DNA of 64,000 nt from Synechococcus sp. WH 8101 (lineage in GTDB: Bacteria > Cyanobacteriota > Cyanobacteriia > PCC-6307 > Cyanobiaceae), in the NCBI RefSeq assembly GCF_004209775.1, contig NZ_CP035914.1:124001-188000 (forward strand). Direction: 5' to 3'. Shown in pieces: positions 59,578 to 64,000 of the stretch (positions within the stretch are counted from its first letter, which is position 1; each line of letters starts with the position of its first letter). The notes under the pieces were generated by a model that did not search any database, was not told where the DNA came from, and was given only the letters and a program-made list of their open reading frames with translations. Both the position numbers and the translations under genes were made by a program.

Positions 59578-60331
59578 GGCGCCATTGTGAAGGGCTGATC
59601 CGGATTCCGGCTTGCTGCAGTCGGCGTTTGAGTGTGGCGTCGTTGCGTTCCCGAAGGCTGTTGACAACAGGAGAATGCCCATAGCCGTGCAGCGTGGTCT
59701 GGGGATTGCGCGTGAGGGGAGCTCGCAGCCAGTTCACGATCAGGGCATGGCGCACGATGGGGCTGCGATTGCTGCTGGAGGCGTGCAAGGTCCAGGGCGT
59801 GTGAACCGTGGCGTCGCCGAAGGCCATCGGTGCCGCCATGGTGGGGGACCTTCCCGGCAGGCCGATGGGCGTACTGACAGCGGCCTGGGGTTGATGCAGA
59901 AGGCAATGGCGATGGCTGCCAGCCATGAACTTGAGAGGGCTGTTCATGGCATCCATTGCCTGCAGCGGGATCCACACCGACAGGGCCTCCAAGCTGTCGC
60001 TGGCGATGAAACGAGCGTCCTGATGCCAGGCGGTGCCGGGCTCCCCGGGGTTTCGGCTGTACAGGGTGACCGCCAGCAGCTCCAGCGGCTCTCCCTTGAG
60101 GTCGCAGGCGCGATCCAAGCGCTCCAGGAGGCTGGGGGTTCGCAGCAGCCGGTCCAGGGCAGGCAGATCATCCTGTAGAAACCAGAGGTGTTCACCGCTC
60201 TGTCGCCAGATGGCAGCGGAGTCGATGATCCGAGGGATGAGCTCGCGCAGTTGGAGGCGTGTCGACGGATCGAGAAATCCCGGAATGAAAACGAAACCGT
60301 CTCGGTTGAAGCGGGCTTCAGCCAGTTGCAT
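59564..60331 (-). CDS. phytanoyl-CoA dioxygenase (PhyH)-family Fe(II)/2-oxoglutarate oxygenase
   Basis: A 255-residue oxygenase. FNRDGFVFIPGFLDPSTRLQL is the family N-terminus. The iron-binding HxD is H103-Q-D105 in TAWHQDARFIA, the distal histidine is H183 in TLHASSSN, and the 2-oxoglutarate arginine is R194. Family members hydroxylate lipids, amino acids or small natural products, with succinate and CO2 as by-products. It overlaps the orphan gene upstream and glcF downstream by 14 bp each. The substrate is unknown. Confidence 0.85.
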   Translation of the reverse strand: MQLAEARFNRDGFVFIPGFLDPSTRLQLRELIPRIIDSAAIWRQSGEHLWFLQDDLPALDRLLRTPSLLERLDRACDLKGEPLELLAVTLYSRNPGEPGTAWHQDARFIASDSLEALSVWIPLQAMDAMNSPLKFMAGSHRHCLLHQPQAAVSTPIGLPGRSPTMAAPMAFGDATVHTPWTLHASSSNRSPIVRHALIVNWLRAPLTRNPQTTLHGYGHSPVVNSLRERNDATLKRRLQQAGIRISPSQWRHGDR

Positions 60332-61163
60332 GGCTCAGCAGATACAGCTTGAGCATCCAGTCGTTGGGGGAGTTTGCCGTCGGCATCAGTTTGAAGTGAC
60401 TGAAGCCGATTCGGTGGCTCGGTTGGTGATGGTGTTGCCAGTGGACCTGGCGCTCCAGACTGCGCTCCAGGGCTCCTGTGGGCAACCAGGGGCTCACTTG
60501 AGCAATCAGGCGATCGACGGCTGGATCGGGCCAGGCACTGCCCTGTTGCAGCCGTCCGGCAGGGAACAGTTCAAAGCCGAGATGGCTCAGGCCATCGTTT
60601 CCCCAGTCGAAGGTGGCCGACCAGGACAGGTCGTCGCAGGCCAGCAGATGGTTCAGTTCGGGATCCTCGAGCGCGGGATGACGTCCCCGGAGCCAGGCGG
60701 TCTGGCCGGCACCGGTGAGGTTCAGGCGCCAGCGGCCCTCGCGGTGGGCGGGGCGATCCGGGAACAGGCCTAGATGGCTGATTACAACATTTTCCCCAGG
60801 CAGGGTCCTGGGCCAGGGTCGTGACTCGATCGTCCCGTGGGCATTCGGCTCTTGTGGCACCAGTTCGTTGCGCAGGCTCTGCAGGGCCTGCACGGTGTGG
60901 GTCTGGTGGTTCATCAGCCGTAGGAACAGTCCTGGTGGCCCTTGGAAGGGCTGGTCGAACTCCAGCCATGGATCCCGCAAACTGCCGCGGCCTCTGCTGA
61001 GGGCCCGATCCAGGGCCTGCAGAAGGGGTGACCAGGCGTCCCACCCCCGGCGCGCGCTGGGGTGAGGAACCGGTAGGGAGAGATCCGCTGGCGCGTCGGG
61101 ATTGTTCAGTGGAATCTCGAGCAGCGCCACCGCTCCGATCGGCGGGGTGGGGCTTCGCATCAC
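60318..61163 (-). CDS. unrecognised 281-residue protein in the oxygenase cluster
   Basis: A soluble protein starting MMRSPTPPIGAVALLEIPL. It has no signal peptide or membrane helix, is rich in Trp, His and Pro, and has several strand-like stretches with conserved-looking turns (NVVISHLGLFPDRPAHREG, LSHLGFELFPAGRL). It ends IGFSHFKLMPTANSP then WMLKLYLLSHATG. I do not recognise the family. It overlaps the PhyH gene by 14 bp and lies 13 bp after the WelO5-like oxygenase gene, so it is very probably co-expressed with both. It might be a substrate-binding or biosynthetic partner; no function is claimed. Confidence 0.7.
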   Translation of the reverse strand: MMRSPTPPIGAVALLEIPLNNPDAPADLSLPVPHPSARRGWDAWSPLLQALDRALSRGRGSLRDPWLEFDQPFQGPPGLFLRLMNHQTHTVQALQSLRNELVPQEPNAHGTIESRPWPRTLPGENVVISHLGLFPDRPAHREGRWRLNLTGAGQTAWLRGRHPALEDPELNHLLACDDLSWSATFDWGNDGLSHLGFELFPAGRLQQGSAWPDPAVDRLIAQVSPWLPTGALERSLERQVHWQHHHQPSHRIGFSHFKLMPTANSPNDWMLKLYLLSHATG

Positions 61164-61176
61164 CCAGGTCCTCGCA

Positions 61177-61860
61177 TCACACGTAGCAGTGCAGAGTGGT
61201 GCGGGATTGGTTCAAGCGTAGAAATCCCCCCAGCACCACCCTGGGGCGCGGACCCACCGTCGGTCGGATCCGATGGGGGTGAACTCCAGCGTTAAACAGC
61301 AGCAGATCACCGGCTGCGAGGTCGTGTTGTTCCCGGTTGGCAAGGATCTCCAGCTCACCCCCGCCGCTGGCGGCCTGCAGTGCGTAGATGAAACTCATCT
61401 GCAGATCCGGGTCGAACAGGGTGTCGGTTAATCCACCGGTCTCGACCAGGTTGCAGTGATTCCAGTCGCGCTCGCAGTGATCCGGGATGGTGCCCCCCGG
61501 TGCCATCTCCCGCAGGGCCCAACCCGGCAGGGGGGTGCCGTCTGCAAGCCGCAGAGGATGAACGGGCAGAGCGAATCGCTGTTCGAGCCAATGGCAGAGG
61601 GGCTGGAAGAAGAGTTGATCGAGCCGTTGGCAGGGTTGACTCGGTCGTTTCCGAAGGCTGTGCCGATAGCGATCCGGTGCTGTGCCAACGCAGCTGCGGG
61701 GCAGGGTGCGACCCCATGGCGTATTGGCCCAGGCCCCTTGATGCCGCGTGCTGCGCAGCTCATCGCACACAGTGCTGATCGCTTCGTGATCCCAGCCTGG
61801 TCGGTCGCGACGGAGAGCCAGCTCGCCCTCCAGGACGCTCTGAAGCAGCGTGGGCGTCAA
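61177..61860 (-). CDS. WelO5-like Fe(II)/2-oxoglutarate oxygenase with HxE motif
   Basis: A 227-residue protein read from TTG 61860, 5 bp after the icd stop; no ATG fits, and the longer frame lies inside icd. The C-terminal half resembles the carrier-free halogenase WelO5: QMSFIYALQAASGGGELEI, then AGDLLLFNAGVHPHRI and RPRVVLGGFL. The first iron ligand motif is H128-C-E130, the distal histidine H196, the 2-oxoglutarate arginine about R207. WelO5 has HxG there, leaving room for chloride; a carboxylate at that place favours hydroxylation. So it is probably a hydroxylase of the WelO5-like family. The resemblance was judged from memory of WelO5. Confidence 0.72.
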   Translation of the reverse strand: MTPTLLQSVLEGELALRRDRPGWDHEAISTVCDELRSTRHQGAWANTPWGRTLPRSCVGTAPDRYRHSLRKRPSQPCQRLDQLFFQPLCHWLEQRFALPVHPLRLADGTPLPGWALREMAPGGTIPDHCERDWNHCNLVETGGLTDTLFDPDLQMSFIYALQAASGGGELEILANREQHDLAAGDLLLFNAGVHPHRIRPTVGPRPRVVLGGFLRLNQSRTTLHCYV

Positions 61861-61865
61861 CTGGC

Positions 61866-63290
61866 CTAAAAACGCTCGATGATCGCCTTGGCGAAACCGC
61901 TGCAGCTCACCGGCTCCACGGCCGGTTCCATCAACCGGGCCAGGTCGTAGGTGACCTGTTGATCCGCGATGGCGGCGCTGAGGCCCTGCGTGATCAGGTC
62001 GGCGGCCTCCTGCCAACCCAGGAACTCCAGCATCATCACGCCGCTGAGGATCACCGACCCCGGATTGATCCGATCCAGACCAGCGTGCTTCGGCGCGGTG
62101 CCATGGGTGGCTTCAAAAATCGCCGCGTGATCACCGATGTTGGCGCCGGGGGCCATGCCCAGACCGCCCACCACGGCGGCGGCGGCGTCGGAGATGTAGT
62201 CGCCGTTGAGGTTGAGGGTGGCCAGGATCGAATACTCCTGGGGCCGGGTCTGGATCTGTTGGAAAATGCTGTCGGCGATCCGGTCATCGACCAGCACCAT
62301 CTGCTTCCACTGGCCATTGCCGTGGCTGCTGCCGATCGCCTCGATCACGCCCTGTACCTCGGCATCGATCGCGGCCTTTTTCTCCGGCGTCAGGCTGTCG
62401 TAGCCCGGTTCGATCATGCGTGCATTCGCCTGCACACTCAGGTTGGGATCACTGTCGAGATTGCCGAGGATCCAGCTTTCCCGCTCGGTGATGCACACGT
62501 CACGGAATTCGGTGGTGGCCAGCTCGTAGCCCCAGTCGCGGAAGGCGCCCTCGGTGAATTTCATGATGTTCCCCTTGTGCACCAGGGTTACGTGACGCTT
62601 GTCGCCCTCCATGCGCAGGGCGTGCTGGATCGCCTTGCGGATGTGGCGCTGGCTGCCGTGCTTGCTCACCGGTTTGATGCCGATGCCGGCACCCTCCGGG
62701 ATCTGGCGCTGGCCCAGTTTGCCGTTAGCGGGGATCACCACCTCATTGAGGTGCTTGCGCAGCTCCTGCCCCACCGGGTCATTCGCTTCCCACTCCACCC
62801 CCATGTAGATGTCTTCGGTGTTTTCCCGATACACGATCACGTCGAGATCTTCCGGGCGTTTGTGGGGGCTCGGCGTGCCGGCGTAGTAGCGACAGGGGCG
62901 CACACAGGAATACAGATCAAAGAGTTGGCGCAGCGCCACGTTCAGGGAACGGATGCCGCCGCCCACCGGCGTGGTGAGGGGGCCTTTGATCGCCACGCCA
63001 TAACGGCGGATCGCTTCCAGGGTGTCTTCGGGCAGGTATTGATAGGTGCCGTAGAGGTCGCAGGCCTCATCGCCGGCGTACACCTTGAACCACTCGATGC
63101 GACGCTCGCCGCCATAGGCCTTGGCCACGGCGGCATCCAGCACCTTCTGGGTGGCAGGCCAGATGTCCACGCCGGTGCCGTCACCGCGGATAAAAGGGAT
63201 GATCGGGTCGTTGGCCACCACCGGCTGACCGTTCTCGAAGCGGATCGGTGTGCCCTGGCTGGGGGCCGTGAGCTTCTCGAACTGAGCCAT
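61866..63290 (-). CDS. icd: NADP-dependent isocitrate dehydrogenase
   Basis: A 474-residue enzyme converting isocitrate to 2-oxoglutarate, the carbon skeleton for ammonium assimilation in cyanobacteria. [16 protein letters not shown], the substrate loop [69 protein letters not shown] and [20 protein letters not shown] are typical. ATG 63290 ([13 protein letters not shown]) is preferred over 63317. The 2-oxoglutarate oxygenase gene starts 5 bp downstream. No clear NtcA site (GTA-N8-TAC) was seen in the 91-bp upstream spacer. Confidence 0.97.
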   Translation of the reverse strand: MAQFEKLTAPSQGTPIRFENGQPVVANDPIIPFIRGDGTGVDIWPATQKVLDAAVAKAYGGERRIEWFKVYAGDEACDLYGTYQYLPEDTLEAIRRYGVAIKGPLTTPVGGGIRSLNVALRQLFDLYSCVRPCRYYAGTPSPHKRPEDLDVIVYRENTEDIYMGVEWEANDPVGQELRKHLNEVVIPANGKLGQRQIPEGAGIGIKPVSKHGSQRHIRKAIQHALRMEGDKRHVTLVHKGNIMKFTEGAFRDWGYELATTEFRDVCITERESWILGNLDSDPNLSVQANARMIEPGYDSLTPEKKAAIDAEVQGVIEAIGSSHGNGQWKQMVLVDDRIADSIFQQIQTRPQEYSILATLNLNGDYISDAAAAVVGGLGMAPGANIGDHAAIFEATHGTAPKHAGLDRINPGSVILSGVMMLEFLGWQEAADLITQGLSAAIADQQVTYDLARLMEPAVEPVSCSGFAKAIIERF

Positions 63291-63381
63291 GGCTGGGTCG
63301 CCGCCGGGCGGCATCACATCGGGGCCGAGCCTATGACTCAGGGGGGATCCCTAAAGTTCGCCCTGATCCGCTGCGCCATCA

Positions 63382-64000
63382 ATGCCGAACCCCAGTGGTG
63401 TGTGGGTGGTGGCGGCTTGCTTCAACGAGCAGGACGTGATCACGACCTTCATCGACCGGGTGTTGGCGGTGCCCGGAGTGCACCAGCTCGTGCTCATCGA
63501 TGACGGCTCCCGCGATGCCACGGTGGAGCGGATCCTGACCTGGCAGGCCCAGCACCAGGAGGCGCCGATCACCCTGCTGGAGCTGACCCGCAACTTCGGT
63601 AAGGAGGCGGCGATGCTGGCCGGCCTGGATTACGTGGCGGGTCGCTGCGAGGCGGCGGTGCTGATTGATTCCGACTTGCAGCACCCGCCGGAGCTGATCA
63701 AGCTGATGGTGGCCGAGTGGCGGGCTGGCGCGGAAGTGGTGACCGCCGTGCGCGATGACCGCGACCAGGAATCGCGCCTGAAGGTGGCGAGCGCCTCCTG
63801 GTTTTATCGGGTGTTCAACCGGCTGGTGGATTCGATTCAGCTGCAGGAGGGTGCCGGCGACTACCGCCTGCTCGATGCTCCGGTGGTGGAGGCGCTCATC
63901 CGACTGCGCGAATCCAGTCGTTTCTCCAAAGGGCTGCTGCCCTGGACCGGTTATCGCAGTGTTGAGCTGCCCTACCAGCGGGTCAGCCGGGTGGGCGGCA
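63382..64000 (+). CDS. family 2 glycosyltransferase (DPM1/GtrB-like), 3' part outside window
   Basis: The first 206 residues of a GT2 enzyme, starting MPNPSGVWVVAACFNEQDVI. VLIDDGSRDAT, TRNFGKEAAMLAGLDY, LIDSDLQHPPELI (DxD-type metal site) and EGAGDYRLLDAPVVEALI match the polyprenyl-phosphate sugar transferase group (dolichol-P-mannose synthase / GtrB-like), which usually continues into C-terminal membrane helices. It would load a sugar onto a lipid carrier for surface modification. The frame is open at the window end. Confidence 0.88.
   Translation, partial: MPNPSGVWVVAACFNEQDVITTFIDRVLAVPGVHQLVLIDDGSRDATVERILTWQAQHQEAPITLLELTRNFGKEAAMLAGLDYVAGRCEAAVLIDSDLQHPPELIKLMVAEWRAGAEVVTAVRDDRDQESRLKVASASWFYRVFNRLVDSIQLQEGAGDYRLLDAPVVEALIRLRESSRFSKGLLPWTGYRSVELPYQRVSRVGG

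Noticed and set aside
61177-61860. Call as a halogenase
   Set aside because: The halogenase Gly at the metal site is Glu130 here, so only membership in the WelO5-like fold family is claimed, not halogenation.
63291-63381. NtcA site upstream of icd
   Set aside because: icd is often NtcA-controlled in cyanobacteria, but no GTA-N8-TAC was found in this spacer.
61959-63503. 514-residue plus-strand open frame opposite icd
   Set aside because: A mirror of icd that also runs through the glycosyltransferase start; no domain recognised.

Overview
The window looks like the chromosome of a marine picocyanobacterium of the Synechococcus/Cyanobium lineage. The evidence is PsaC, NdhS, the RpaB-type regulator, an egtB/egtD operon with the two small cyanobacterial 'hercynine metabolism' proteins, the single-copy neighbourhoods mreBCD, thiC-tkt-fabF-acpP-psaC-glmS and rnpB-tRNA-Arg, high GC, weak Shine-Dalgarno use and very tight packing (many ATGA and TGATG overlaps, convergent genes overlapping by 7-73 bp). 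I saw no insertion sequence, prophage or CRISPR array. Function calls were made by reading motifs, not by database search.

Layout. 1-8.8 kb is an accessory metabolic block: a dicarboxylate/amino-acid symporter (cut by the window edge) and a pyruvate decarboxylase-type enzyme on the minus strand, then two YtcJ-like amidohydrolases, a CobW-type metallochaperone GTPase and a DHA2-type MFS transporter on plus. 8.8-20.7 kb is housekeeping: mutY, a PfkB sugar kinase, tsaE, ahcY, a DedA protein, ssb, mreBCD, a sugar-binding lipoprotein, an RpaB-type regulator and lysS. 20.7-23.6 kb is the ergothioneine operon egtB-egtD plus two small helical proteins. 23.7-30.2 kb holds an atypical membrane-anchored kinase, smpB, ruvB and a chain of overlapping genes (TPR, M20 peptidase, small membrane protein, HEAT protein). 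30.2-40.8 kb holds thiC with a TPP riboswitch, a low-GC UDP-glucuronate decarboxylase, acpP-fabF-tkt, psaC, glmS, a mannose-1-phosphate guanylyltransferase and rimM. 40.8-44.8 kb holds ndhS, a voltage-gated-type K+ channel with a C-terminal zinc ribbon, rnc, a YdcF protein, rnpB, tRNA-Arg(CCT) and two unrecognised proteins.

44.8-50.9 kb is a minus-strand unit xfp-glgP-ackA. Together these would take glycogen through glucose-1-phosphate and, after isomerisation elsewhere, sugar phosphates to acetyl phosphate, acetate and ATP, a plausible dark or fermentative route. 51-57.5 kb has a CPA2 antiporter, an alpha/beta hydrolase, an aldose-1-epimerase-like protein, glcE (5' end unresolved) and a four-carbon acid sugar kinase. 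57.5-58.3 kb looks like a decayed ribbon-helix-helix/MazF toxin-antitoxin locus with 15-bp tandem repeats and a perfect hairpin. 

58.2-63.3 kb is the most intriguing region. On the minus strand, isocitrate dehydrogenase (which makes 2-oxoglutarate) is followed closely by a WelO5-like Fe(II)/2-oxoglutarate oxygenase with an HxE rather than the halogenase HxG motif, an orphan protein, a PhyH-family dioxygenase and glcF. The first members are 5-14 bp apart or overlap. The window ends inside a GT2 glycosyltransferase.
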